In this document: in pieces, positions 54,319-64,000 of the stretch
Layout: each line of letters opens with the position of its first letter
Position numbering within the stretch: the stretch's first letter is position 1
Origin: Anthoceros angustus
Taxonomy: Eukaryota > Streptophyta > Anthocerotopsida > Anthocerotales > Anthocerotaceae
Assembly (NCBI GenBank): GCA_010909165.1
Contig: MU008201.1
Span: 415,288-479,287, forward strand
Length of the DNA: 64,000 nucleotides
Reading direction: 5' to 3'
Made by a program: the position numbers and the translations under genes
The notes under the pieces: model-generated
Seen by the model: only the letters and a program-made list of their open reading frames with translations
What the model was told of the DNA's origin: nothing
Databases searched by the model: none

Positions 54319-56448
54319 GCTTATGCTCGCCTTTAATCGCAACAAGGCTTAGCTACCGATGTGATCAAGGAGCTGGAGCATATCCTTGTCTTGGAAAAGG
54401 CTCAGGGCTTGGATGATTAAGAGCGTGATGTGAAGCCATCTTTGTAGAGGGCACCGTACTGCAGGAAGATTAAGTACTAAGGTAAGCTTCATCCTTCTAA
54501 AGACAAAGATTGGTTGCTCCCTCTGTTTCCTCATGGACTGACGCCGCATCTGACCTAACTGTGTGTGCGTGGGGCATGTGCAGTTATATGTGTCTACGAA
54601 GAGGTCAAAGGCACCACTCAAGAACACCTGTGGAACCTTCTCGGGTTCCGCCCAACCCACATAAGTCATCGGACTACACTTCCTTAAGGTTGGGAAATGA
54701 GTCGGGTTTTGTTTTTGTTCATAGGTCCGGGTAGAAATAAGGCAAAAGGAGGAATAAGCACGGATGGCGCCCGACCGGACTACGTGAGTATACAGGACCC
54801 GGAGTGGGTAACGGACCGTACCACTATGGCGAGCTCGACTACGCCCGGTAACGGATAAGACCGACCCCACTCCGGTCAAAATACGCTGTGGGAAAGTAAC
54901 TTGGAAGAGTCGAGGATGTATAAGCGCGCCACGTGGACGGCCCCGAGAGGTCGCATGCAGCAGTCGTGACGAGCTTGCCAGCAGGCAGTATTCACGCCCA
55001 GATCGCGCGCGCAGAAGGCCGCAGTACGCGCGCGCCGTGGCGCGAGGCGGGTCGAGTAAGCCATGCGTACTCTCGCGCTTACATGTGAAGAGGCACCCGC
55101 CGCCGTTACTTCGCGGCCGACGAGGAGGGTCATCGCGCAACCTCGAGACACCGCAGCCTCTGCGCCCGCAACCCGCCTCCGGGCGCTATCTCTTTGAACG
55201 CCAGCATCGCTGCTCACTTGGGGTTGGAGCAAACGCGCGAAGAGGGCGATCGCGCCGGTCTCCGCGCACACAGGAAAGGAGAAGAAGGCGATGGCACCCA
55301 AAAAGGTCATGGAGGAGCTTACCGCAGTACATGAACAAAATGCCCAATCAACCCCGGACTGCTCGGATTGTGCACCTCGGAAGAGGGACCCGACCCTCAA
55401 GAATTGACTTCCGCTTGAGCTTATGCTCGCCTAATCGCAACAAGGCTTAGCTACCGATGATCAAGAGCCGGAGCATATCCTTCTTGCTGGAAAAGGCTGC
55501 GGGCGATTGATGACTTAAGAGCAGGATGTGAAGCCATCTTTGTAGAGGGCACCGTATTGCAGGAAGATTAAGTACTAAGGTAAGCTTCATCCTTCGTGCA
55601 GCACAGCATTGGTTGCTCCCTCTGTTTCCTCATGGACTGACGCCGCATCCGACGACTGTGTGCGTGGGGCATGTGCAGTTATATGTGTCTCACGAAGAGG
55701 TCAAAGGCACCACTCAAGAACACCTGTGGAACCTTCGGGTTCTGCCCAACCCACATGATAAGTCATCGTGGACTACGGACTTCCTTAAGGTTAGGAAATG
55801 AGTCGGGTTTTGTTTTTGTTCATAGGTCCGGGTAGAAATAAGTAGGAAAGGAGGAATAAGCACGGATGGCGCTCGGGAGGACTACGGAGTATACACGGAC
55901 TCGGAGTGGGTAACCGGACCCGGTACCACTATGGCGAGCTCGGACTACGCCCGGTAAGGATAAGACCGGACCCCACTCCGGTCAAAAGCAGGATAATCGC
56001 CGAAACTTGGAAGATGAGTCGTGAGGAGGCTAAGCGGCGCCACGTGGAGCCACGAGGTCGGCATGCAGCAGTCGGGGCCGTAGCCTTGCCGAGGCCGTTA
56101 TAGCAGTATTCACGCCCACCTGCGGCGTAAGGCAGTCTGTGGCGTGTAAGGCGAGTAAGCGGAGGCGTAAGGTCGAGTAAGCCATGCGGACCTCGCGATT
56201 CTGAGAGGCACCTTCCGCCCGGTGTTACTTCCAGCGGCGCGGCGACGAGGAGGTCATTTCTCTGCGCAACCTCGAGACAATTCGCGGTCTCTTGCGCTCA
56301 CCGGCTCTGGCGCTATCTCTTTGAGCAGCTCGGGCATCTTGCGGCGGCTCACCGTTGGGGTTGGAGCGTGACGGCGAAGAGGCGCATCGTGCGGCGGTCT
56401 CGGCCCGGCGGACAGCGAAGGAGAAGAAGGCGATGGCACCCAAAAAGG
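54199..56448 (+). repeat. Direct duplication spanning the left boundary of element D (period about 1.1 kb)
   Basis: Copies 54,199-55,303 and 55,304-56,448. Each contains flanking non-element DNA (GCAACAAGGCTTAGCTACCG at 54,339 and 55,438), the CATCG site, the LTR start and the run up to the MAPKK codons (ATG 55,291 and 56,433). The junction shows only 2-4 bp of shared sequence (GG/TCAT). Confidence 0.88.
55764..55768. repeat. Target-site duplication of element D, left (CATCG)
   Basis: CATCG at 55,764-55,768, also in the duplicated copy at 54,667-54,671. The right partner is CATCG at 60,608-60,612. Confidence 0.55.
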
Positions 56449-58749
56449 CTGCAGTGCAGGAGCCATGGAACTGGTAGGCGCAACATTGTGACCGGCGCTA
56501 TCCGGACTTTGGGCCACAGGGAGGCGGGAGGATTAGTCGAGTGGCATAGGCGTGTTCAGTATGCGGGCGTTTGTGATGTCACTCGTTCGCCGGAAGATGT
56601 TGTGGCGGCCAACAAGGAGGTTCATCCAAGAACCTCCGGAGGATCTAGGCGATGGACCTTGGAGGTCGGCCTACAAAGGAGGAAGATGGGGTGGTCGAGC
56701 CCTCAAGGCGAGGGAAAGATAGAGCCGGCAAGGGTGGCGATCTTGAGGCCGGAGCGGACAACCAGGTGGTTGATATCGGACTGCTTGGAGGGAGTGGTAG
56801 CCGGATCATTGTCCATTGGAACTTGCTCACCAAGGTGGATCACCTTGGTGATAATTCTTGGTGTTCACATGCGTTGCGGCGGGGAAGAGGCGGGGGGAAG
56901 GATTATCTTAGCGGTTCAGGAGCCATGGTGAGGCGAGAAGCCCTCGCCATCTGGACTATCCCCATACGATCCATGTATGGGGACATTACAGCTCTGAAGG
57001 ATGGGGAGATCGGCGGGCGCTCGGAAGGGTTGGCGGCCCTACTGAAGTGAGCGCAAGGGCGCCTGAGGGGAGGCCCACCCCTAGGCCGGGGAGGAGGACG
57101 ATCGAAGGGATAATGACTCCATACGCCCTGAGCGGACCCCTCACCACCCAGGAAGTGTGGAAGATATCCCCTTCCCTCCTCTTGTGCCTCCGCCCGGCAA
57201 CCCGTCTGGCGGAGGCGGCCCGGCAGGCTACGGCCACAGCGGCCCGGAGGAGCCACGGACTCGCAAGGCACGAAGGCGGTGCCATCCTAACACGGCACCC
57301 AGCGGTGCTGTGCCTCTACGCCTCGGTGGCAAGAAGCGGCGGTAGAAGAGCGTAAAGGACGCCAAGGAGTGGGGTCACGAACCCCACTCGAGCTGGGCCC
57401 CTGCTGCCGACCGGGAGAGGCAAGGCCGCCTCGAACCCTCACCCTCAGAGCCCAGGGGACGAAGAGGCGAATAAAATTGGCGGCCAAGAGGGCCAAGGAG
57501 GTGAGGCTCGGACCTCGGCACTCGGGACCTAAGGGACTGATTAGGTCGGAGAGCCCGCCGGACTCGCTCGGGGCAGTATGGAGGTCCTTGGACCGTGAGA
57601 TGCCCGCTCCCTAGCGGACTTTGGGGGCCTCACCAATGGCGGCCGTGGAAGAGACACGGGTCACAGCTACCGTCATGGGCGGTATGCTTTGGGGTCTCTG
57701 GGACGGAGAAGACCCGAGGTAGAAGCCACCGGAGGCGTGGTGCTCCTCCGTGAGCAGCTGGAGGCGCCCAGAGGCAAGGAGGAGGCGAAGCTCTCGGCCG
57801 CATCGAAGCGAGGGAGGCCGAGAGGAAGTGGTCCATTCGACAGACTGACTAAATTCCTTCACCGGGTGAGCACTGGCAGCGGAGGCCCAAGCAGGGCGGA
57901 AGACCTCTGCGGTGAGAGGAGTAGCGCAGCGGGGAGGCGGAGGAGGCGCAGCGGAGAAGGCTCGTGACTGGCGGAGGCGGCCCGGACCCGGCCAAGTGGG
58001 CGGCCAGGTAAAGCGGCAGGCGGGACTAAGACCGGCCGTGATCACTATCGGCGTGAATCGGTGGAGGGAGGCAGCGAGCTGCGGCTAACAAGAAGAAGGA
58101 GGCGGCGGGGGAGGCGGGCAGGCGGCCATGCGGAGGAGGAAGCCGCGGCAAGAGATGGAGGATCTCGGTCTCGGTGCGTGGTGGCGGCGGCGGAGATGGA
58201 AGACCGCAGGAGACTCTGCGGCTCAAGTTACCATTGAGAGGAATGGTAATGCAGGGCGTGATCTCGATCACGAACGAAATAGAGCGGTTTCCAACCGGGC
58301 GGAGAGGAAGGCGATGGAACAGGAGGACGTCCGAAATGGAGAAGGACACGAAGCCGCATCAGCGAGTTGCCCGACCGCTTTGGAGAGGAGATGGCGGAGC
58401 TAACGGCGAATAAGCGGGGCGAGAGCGGGCCTTGAGAAAAAGCTGCTGGTCCGATTAAGGAAGGCGGAAGGGGACGCCATGGGCGTGGTGGCGGCGGAGC
58501 GAAGCAGCAGGCTGAGCGGAGCAACAGTGTTGCGAGGTGACCGAGGCCTGTGGCCTCACGAGACTTGGCGGCTCCGGCCGAACTGGCGGGGAGGATGGTC
58601 CGGCAAGCGGACGACGCTCGACTCCGGAGCACCAATGGCGAAGGAGTATCGGGCGGGCACATGTGGAAGAGGCAATCCAAAGAATTGACTCGGATTTTGC
58701 CTACTACCACGAGCTCCTTAAGGCATTGAAGCCTCTCGCCTACAAATAG
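56433..58749 (+). pseudogene. Unrecognised LTR-embedded ORF region, element D copy
   Basis: ATG 56,433 opens MAPKKAAVQEPWNW, then in changing frames RRNIVTG, NKEVHPR, RRWTLEV, IIVHWNLLTKVDHLGDN (56,803-56,853), MTPYALSGPLTTQEVWK (57,113 onward), an Arg/Glu/Ala-rich section, and DFAYYHELLKALKPLAYK ending at a stop at 58,749. The end motif thus lies about 2.3 kb after the start, giving an estimated original protein of 700-770 residues. The same order in A, B and D supports one ancestral coding region. Function unknown. Confidence 0.5.
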
Positions 58750-58995
58750 GCGGACCCGGAAGGCTCAGAAGGGATGAAGGAAGGGCAGACAAAGACGGGA
58801 CCCTAGTGGCCTGTTTGGAGAGCAGTGGCGGGGAGAAGAGCCTCGGGAGGAGGCGGACAGCGAATCCCGGGTAAGTCCCAACCCGAAGATAGGCGTCGGA
58901 CGAAGGGGGCGGAAGGAGGAGCCAACCGACCCAAGACAAGGGTCGGTGGGAAGGATGAGGACCCAGCAAGAGGTCCAGTAAGGGGTCCGGAGCTT

Positions 58996-60125
58996 GGGAC
59001 CGGACAATAAGTTCGACCGAGGTCCGAACCCGAGATGAGACCGACCCAGACCGACTCAGGAATAAGAGACTCGGTTCGACGGAGTCGAGACCGACCTCGA
59101 GGTCCGGACTCAGAAGGAGGAGTCCCTCCGACTTACTGGGGAGCAGGCCTCTACCGGAAGGGGACCCACCGGGGCCGTGGGACGACGTGGTAACGGCGTC
59201 GCCGCCGACCGCCACGGTAGCCCAACCCGATGATTCCGGAAGAGGAAGGGGTCCCGCGATCATCCGATTGGGTGCGCCAGAATCGCCGTGGACGGGAGAT
59301 TGACCACCAATCCCGAGGCGGAACCCGGACCTTCCCCCCCCACCGCCGACGAAGGAGATAGGAGGAGGAATAGGATGGTAGGCGGCCGATGCATCGAAAT
59401 GGCCACCACTGTAATAGGGTGTAATAAAGACGACCGTAGTATAAGAGGGCCGAGGTCGCTAATAAATCATCTTCTCTTGGGGTAGAAGCCGCTTGCACCC
59501 TTTGTGAGTCTTCTTGCTAACGTGAGGCCCGAGTCATCGAAAGGTGCACCATGCCGAGAGATCGATCCCGCCCCGTGACGGACCCGGTAATAAGTTCGAG
59601 GTCCAGAACCCGAGATGAGACGGACCAATGAGGCCGGACTCGGGGAATAAGAGACTCCAGTTGACTCGGGTCGAGGCCGGACCTCGAGGTCCGGACTCGA
59701 AAGGAGGAGCCCTCAGGCTTGGCCGGGGCAGGTCGGTGGCCCTAGGAAGGGGACCCCAGGGGCCGAGGGACGTTGTGTGTAGCGGTCGTCGAGGCCGCCG
59801 GTAACAACGGCGGGATTCGGGAAGAGGAAGGGGTCCCGCGATCATCCGATTGGGTGCGCAGCTGTCGGCGGAGATTGGACCACCAATCCGGGAACCGGGA
59901 CCTTCCAGCCCCGTACGAAGGAGATAGGAGGAGGAATAGGATGGTAGGCGGCGATTAGGGCGTCTTGAGGTAGCCACCGGCTCGAGAATAGTGTAATAAA
60001 GCGCCCGACTTGGGCGGCGTAGTATAAGAGGGCCGAGGTCGCTAATAAATCATCTTCTCTTGGGGTAGAACGCTTCTTGCGAGACCCTTGTGAGTCTTCT
60101 TGCTAACGTGAGGCCCGAGTCAGCG
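58996..60125 (+). repeat. Direct duplication in element D LTR body (period about 583 bp)
   Basis: Copies 58,996-59,578 and 59,579-60,125. AATAAGTTCG at 59,007 and 59,589, GGGGTCCCGCGATCATCCGA at 59,249 and 59,830, and CTAATAAATCATCTTCTCTT at 59,459 and 60,041. The junction near 59,572-59,590 reads GTGACGGACCCGGTAATAAG. Confidence 0.85.
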
Positions 60126-60607
60126 AGCACGGCAGCCGGAGGCGATCCCGGTAGCGGACCCTAACGTGTGGTGGTGTGTGGGGAAGAGCGACACAGACCC
60201 TTGCTCGTCCGGGCGGGTCCAGTCGGATGGAACGCAGTGAGCGGAGGGACTTGAGGCGTGTAGGCGGAGGCGGAGAGAGCCGGACGGAGGAGGAGGTCGT
60301 GCGCGATCACCCGTTTTCTTCCCCAAGAGGAGGCGAGTGTAGTAAGAGTAGTGAGAGGAGCGGACTAGAGGACGTGTAATGACGAGAACGATCACGGACG
60401 CAGACGGTCCTTAAATGTTTTTGGCCACACTGTCACGGTGAACGCTATGAGTAGTTAGGCATGGCGATGAATGTGCGTTGAGTGAGGACGCAAAGTGAGG
60501 TGAGAATCGTCAACGCTGGAAAACGGAGCCTATCATTCCCTTGGGAGCGGACTCCTTACCACAACGACACGGATTGTGCGCGCGGGCCGCCGTAAAGTCG
60601 CGCCTAC

Positions 60608-60612
60608 CATCG
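60608..60612. repeat. Target-site duplication of element D, right (CATCG)
   Basis: Pairs with 55,764-55,768. The last LTR bases (CGCCTAC for expected CGCCACA) are slightly altered, so the edge is uncertain by 1-2 bases. Confidence 0.55.
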
Positions 60613-60621
60613 CCTGTCCAT

Positions 60622-61005
60622 CTACATAGAATAGTCAGCCAGGCCCAAGCCTGACAGATGCTTATAGTGTTTACACTTCACCAAACCCTTTGTTAACACA
60701 TCTGCCAAGTTGTCCTCTGTGCCTATGTAACCAACCTTCACAGCTCCACGGTCCACAACATCTCTGATGTAGTGGTGCTGGATTTCAATGTGCTTAGTGC
60801 GTGCGTGGAACCTGGGATTGGCTACGAGGGCAAGTGCAGACATATTATCACAGAGAATTGAGGTAGGTGCTTGCTGAGTTTGCCCTAAGTCATGCAGAAA
60901 AGTTCTTTCCCATTCGGCTTCCTTTGAAGCATCTGTTAGGGATTTATACTTTGCTTCTGTTGATGACAGGGCTATTGAGGACTGCTTTTTGCAAGACCAA
61001 TTCAC
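60622..61005 (-). CDS. Ty1/copia RNase H domain, intact 127-codon frame
   Basis: NWSCKKQSSIALSSTEAKYK carries the copia RNase H signature (SSTEAEY type; here Glu to Lys variation at the last-but-one position). It continues with ILCDNMSALALVANPRFHAR, TKHIEIQHHYIRDVV (catalytic DN and the H-I-x-x-x-H-H-x-x-R-x box) and DNLADVLTKGL, ending HYKHLSGLGLADYSM, the usual copia pol terminus. It degrades the RNA strand during reverse transcription. In the element it is the C-terminal end of the polyprotein, so the first Met is internal. Confidence 0.85.
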   Translation of the reverse strand: MNWSCKKQSSIALSSTEAKYKSLTDASKEAEWERTFLHDLGQTQQAPTSILCDNMSALALVANPRFHARTKHIEIQHHYIRDVVDRGAVKVGYIGTEDNLADVLTKGLVKCKHYKHLSGLGLADYSM

Positions 61006-63603
61006 GGCTGAGGATGAGAGCAGGAAACAATAAGTCGAGAGGCTTTTCCTGGAATCGCTGTCTGATGCCCAATCATCCGTAAAACCAGAAAGTGTAAGTT
61101 TCTGCCCATCCTTCCAGAAAAGTCCATATGTATGGGTACCCTTAGGTACCTAAAATCCTCTTCGCTATCCAGTGCCGCCAGTTTCTCCAAGAATCGATCA
61201 CTACTCTGAGTTCAATATCCGGTCCGATTAGCAACAAAATTAAGCTACCTACGTGCAGGGGTACATCGAACATATCCTCGGACCTCTTCCGAGTCGGGCA
61301 CTGTAAGCTGGCTTGACGTAGAATAGGGAGGTAGCAGCCTAGCCTCATCAAGTTTGAATTTCAAGAATGTCGTTGATGTACTTGTGTTGCAGAACAATAA
61401 TCAGCCTTCCTCTCGTATCCTTAGGATCCCAACCCTCAAGGCAATATTTAAGCTCTCAATGTCCTTCATCTCAAACTTGAGCTCAACATGTGTTTTATCA
61501 CTTAACAGAGATTGGTGCTTTGTTGGATGACGTCATCTACATACAACGCCAAAACCAAAAGTCCTCACCTCCGCTCCTATACACATTGGAGGTTGGCGTT
61601 TGAGACAAAGAGATATGTATGAGGTAAACGTGCATGGTTGTATACCAACCCTACCACTCGCTTTAAACCATAAATGCATTTTAGTAGCTTTTAACTTTGG
61701 TGGGTGTGCGGATCCTCATCCCTCCGGCTGCATCATATAAAGTCCTCATCAAGAGCACCATAGAGGAATGCCGCAAACGTCCATTTGTTGTAGATCCAGT
61801 CCAACTCGGGCAAGGATGATCGATAGATTGTGAACAAACCATGGGAGAAAAGGTCTCGATAGTCCAAGCCTGATTTGGGTAAATCTCGCCACAAGTCTTG
61901 CTTTATAACGTGCAATTTCTCCTTGGGCATTCGCTTTAACTTAAAACCCACTTGCAGGAGATAGGCTTGCGTCTGTGCGATCGACAAGATCCCAAGTCTT
62001 GTTCTTAAGCAAGGATTGGTACTGCCCTCCACCGCGATTTGCCACTTGAAGCATCAGTCCCTGCATGGCTCCCATAGGAACCGGGTTCCACATAGGATGT
62101 CATCAGCACCATAAATCGCAGAGGATGTCCAAATCCACCGATATGCAGGCTCCATCGGGTCGAGGGGCCTGCCTAGTCGAGCGCCTGGGGCATAATCGAT
62201 CCGAACAATCGAACAAAATCGTGGAAGAACAAAATCCCGATCGCATCTTGATCGAGGTTGATCTCCAGCCACCGCCGCCGTAGGGGTCCTCCACAAGCCG
62301 CATCGATCACGATCACAATATCGCCGACAGTCGCATCATTTTGCGTAGTCCGATGGATCTGCGAGCAAGTACCGTGGGGCACATCAAGGAAAGGTATAGA
62401 TTCGTGATCCGTGTCCTCATCCAATGATGCTCGAGGGAGCAGCATGTGAGAGCGCCTATAGATTCCACAAAAGTAACATTGCGTATAAGACCAAAGGTCG
62501 TGTCGTGGTCATATAGTTTATACGCTGACATGCTCGTAACCCACAAAGATGAGATCAAGCGATCGGTTATCTAACTTTTGCGCTTGTCGGGACAAAAGCA
62601 AAAGCCTTGGAGCCGAACACTCGTAAGTGAAGTAAACTAGGCTTCTGCTCCAAAACACTTCAAAAGGAGTTTTTCCTTTAACCGAGCCGTAAGGACCTCG
62701 CTCAAGATGTATGTGTGAATGTGACCAGCCTCCGCCTAATATGCTTGAGGCAAGCCGCCCACATCAACATCTTCTGGTCATACCAAGCAAGGTTTGATTT
62801 TTGCGCCACGCCATTCGTTGTTGAGTATAAGGGACAATCAATCGCCGCTAATGCCCCGCCGATAAGTAATCGCCAAAGCTTGATTGACGAACTCGCTCCA
62901 TTGTCACTGCAGGATCTTGAGCAGCACATTGGCGTTGCACAGAAGCCCCCTGAAATAACCTGTTTCACTTTTCGTGTGCATCGGATACGCCCAGAGTACC
63001 GGCAAATCATCGTCAATGTGTAATAGAGAGCACCTAAGGAAGGTGTGTATCTTCCCGAGATATCAAGATGCACAAGTTCTAACACCTTGGTAGCCCTATG
63101 CGCCTTAGGGAATGGAAGTTCTTCCGCTTTTGCAAGTATACAAGACTCACAAATGGGAAGATCCTTGAAACAACTAGGTAAGGGTTCCATGACAACCAAG
63201 ATTAGACATATCAATGAGCTTATTTCTTATATTAACGATGAACCTTTGTGGTGAAATCGTAGGAGACATCTTATCTCGAGCCTATACAAGCCATGGTCTA
63301 GAACGCCTTTGAATGCACAGACCGGAGAGACCTTCTGAGAAGCGAAGCATCATCAATTACACGATCTCATACGCGCATCCGCATGATCTTACCACTCACG
63401 TAAGATTTTTCGCCATGTCCGCACGCATGCACGCCATCGATGTCCCGCATGGACCCATCATTGAAGAGGAAAGCATGTGTACCATATCCTTCAACTTGCA
63501 AGCTTGTGTCACGCTCATCTCCTAACAAGACTTTGTCCTTCATGTGGCGAGGCCAACGTGGAGACGAGTTCGCTGCGACATATGTGGTGGTAGCTCCGAA
63601 TCG
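60622..63603 (-). mobile_element. Element E: Ty1/copia retrotransposon pol, broken frames
   Basis: Minus-strand order is the copia order. Protease: GATTTYVAANSS near 63,590, then VLLGD, VEGYGTHAFLFNDGSMRDID. Pre-integrase: GLYRLE near 63,283 and ICESCILAK near 63,150. Integrase: LELVHLDISGRY, SDNGASSS, TTNGVAQKSN (62,702-63,214). Linker: RRSTRQAPRPD near 62,190. RT: DYRDLFSHGLFTIYRSS and FAAFLYGALDEDF (61,733-62,032), then RSEDMFDVPLHVGSL. RNase H follows. Integrase before RT identifies Ty1/copia. Frames are broken except in RNase H. The gag part would lie at 63,610-64,000 and beyond; no zinc knuckle was readable there. Confidence 0.85.
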
Positions 63604-63609
63604 AGATAC

Positions 63610-64000
63610 CGCTCACCAACATCATGAACGGTGCTTGTGAGGCGATCGTTAAGATCTTCACCGTTTTCCAAGATCTCCTTGTCCTTCAGGTCGGCAGATC
63701 GTTCTGGGTCGGCCCGGGGCCCCCGCCTTCTTCACGGCAAGGCTCAGCGGCTGTGTGCTCCACACCAATTGCGCTCTGTTTCTGTGCTTGAAGGAACAGG
63801 ATCGAGTGATTGAAAAGTACTTGCCTTTTGTTTTAGTGGGCTTGAATTTGATCGCCAACACTTTGTCGCCTTTGGACTTTGTGTTTCGTTGTAACAATGG
63901 GCTTTTGTTCCTCCCGATGCAAGCGTACCACTATGTCATCGGCGAGGATGCTTGCATTTCAGAATCACTGTGATGTACACAGAGGTCCGTTGTAATGAGC
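63610..64000. other. Probable gag end of element E, unresolved
   Basis: By position this should encode the gag C-terminus on the minus strand. A Lys-rich minus frame (63,658-63,897) fits loosely; no CCHC motif could be found. The left copia LTR partner lies outside the window. Confidence 0.3.

Larger units (their letters stand above)
54672..60607 (+). mobile_element. Element D: second solo long LTR of the element A family
   Basis: After CATCG it starts TGGACTACGGACTTCC (55,769; copy 1 at 54,672), shows the TTTTGTTTTTGTTC and ATAAG motifs of the LTR start, then the ORF region from ATG 56,433, then the LTR body, and ends near GTCGCGCCTAC at 60,607 followed by CATCG. No gag-pol or PBS is present. 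Discounting two duplications the LTR is about 4.3 kb. It sits between a copia pol 3' end (60,622) and a copia-type polypurine tract (53,838), both in reverse orientation, so it seems nested in that element. Confidence 0.7.

Noticed and set aside
1-64000. tRNA, rRNA, snRNA or miRNA genes
   Set aside because: No cloverleaf, conserved rRNA segment or long foldback typical of these was recognised by eye; a covariance-model scan would decide.

Overview
The window looks like nuclear DNA of a land plant with a large, repeat-rich genome. Evidence: one intact intron-less GT47/exostosin gene of the plant MUR3/XLT2 type, Ty3/gypsy elements of the Tat/Athila-like (OTA) kind with the usual TGGCGCC primer-binding site, a Ty1/copia element, satellite arrays and plant RING-H2 sequence. 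The lineage cannot be fixed from this window. An ADDTHI-type reverse transcriptase hints weakly at a non-flowering plant.

Layout. 1-12,945: gypsy element A (+): end of the 5' LTR, primer-binding site, broken gag-pol, polypurine tract and an unusually long 3' LTR carrying an ORF region. 13,100-17,060: a decayed non-LTR-type reverse transcriptase (-) and an older, more diverged gypsy pol relic (+). 17,779-18,833: inverted and tandem repeats, including a 27-bp minisatellite. 20,429-27,545: a satellite array split by element B (21,087-26,737, -), which looks like a solo long LTR flanked by a near-perfect 5-bp target duplication. 28,110-30,518: exostosin gene (-) with a degraded paralogous fragment next to it. 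31,893-39,710: full-length gypsy element C (-) with 1.2-kb LTRs, the best preserved internal region (an open protease ORF, a CCHC knuckle). 41,498-41,830: a different gypsy RT fragment starting at the only N of the window. 41,884-44,240 and 49,455-51,990: a segmental duplication carrying a small RING-H2 gene (copy 1 open, copy 2 broken), plus further fragments. 48,480-48,650: a promoter-like stretch. 53,700-64,000: a Ty1/copia element (-) apparently interrupted by a second solo long LTR (element D, 54,672-60,607, +).

Two themes stand out. First, three copies of one gypsy family (A, B, D) have LTRs of roughly 4 kb (after discounting local duplications) that contain a conserved, sense-oriented, unrecognised ORF region, whereas element C of the same family has 1.2-kb LTRs without it. 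Second, every long copy contains internal direct duplications of 0.6-1.3 kb, some with 2-9 bp microhomology at the junctions, and the copies differ by many 1-5 bp indels. Either this locus is unusually prone to short tandem duplication, or part of it is a long-read consensus or assembly artefact. Host gene content is low: only the exostosin gene is a confident functional protein gene, with the RING gene second.
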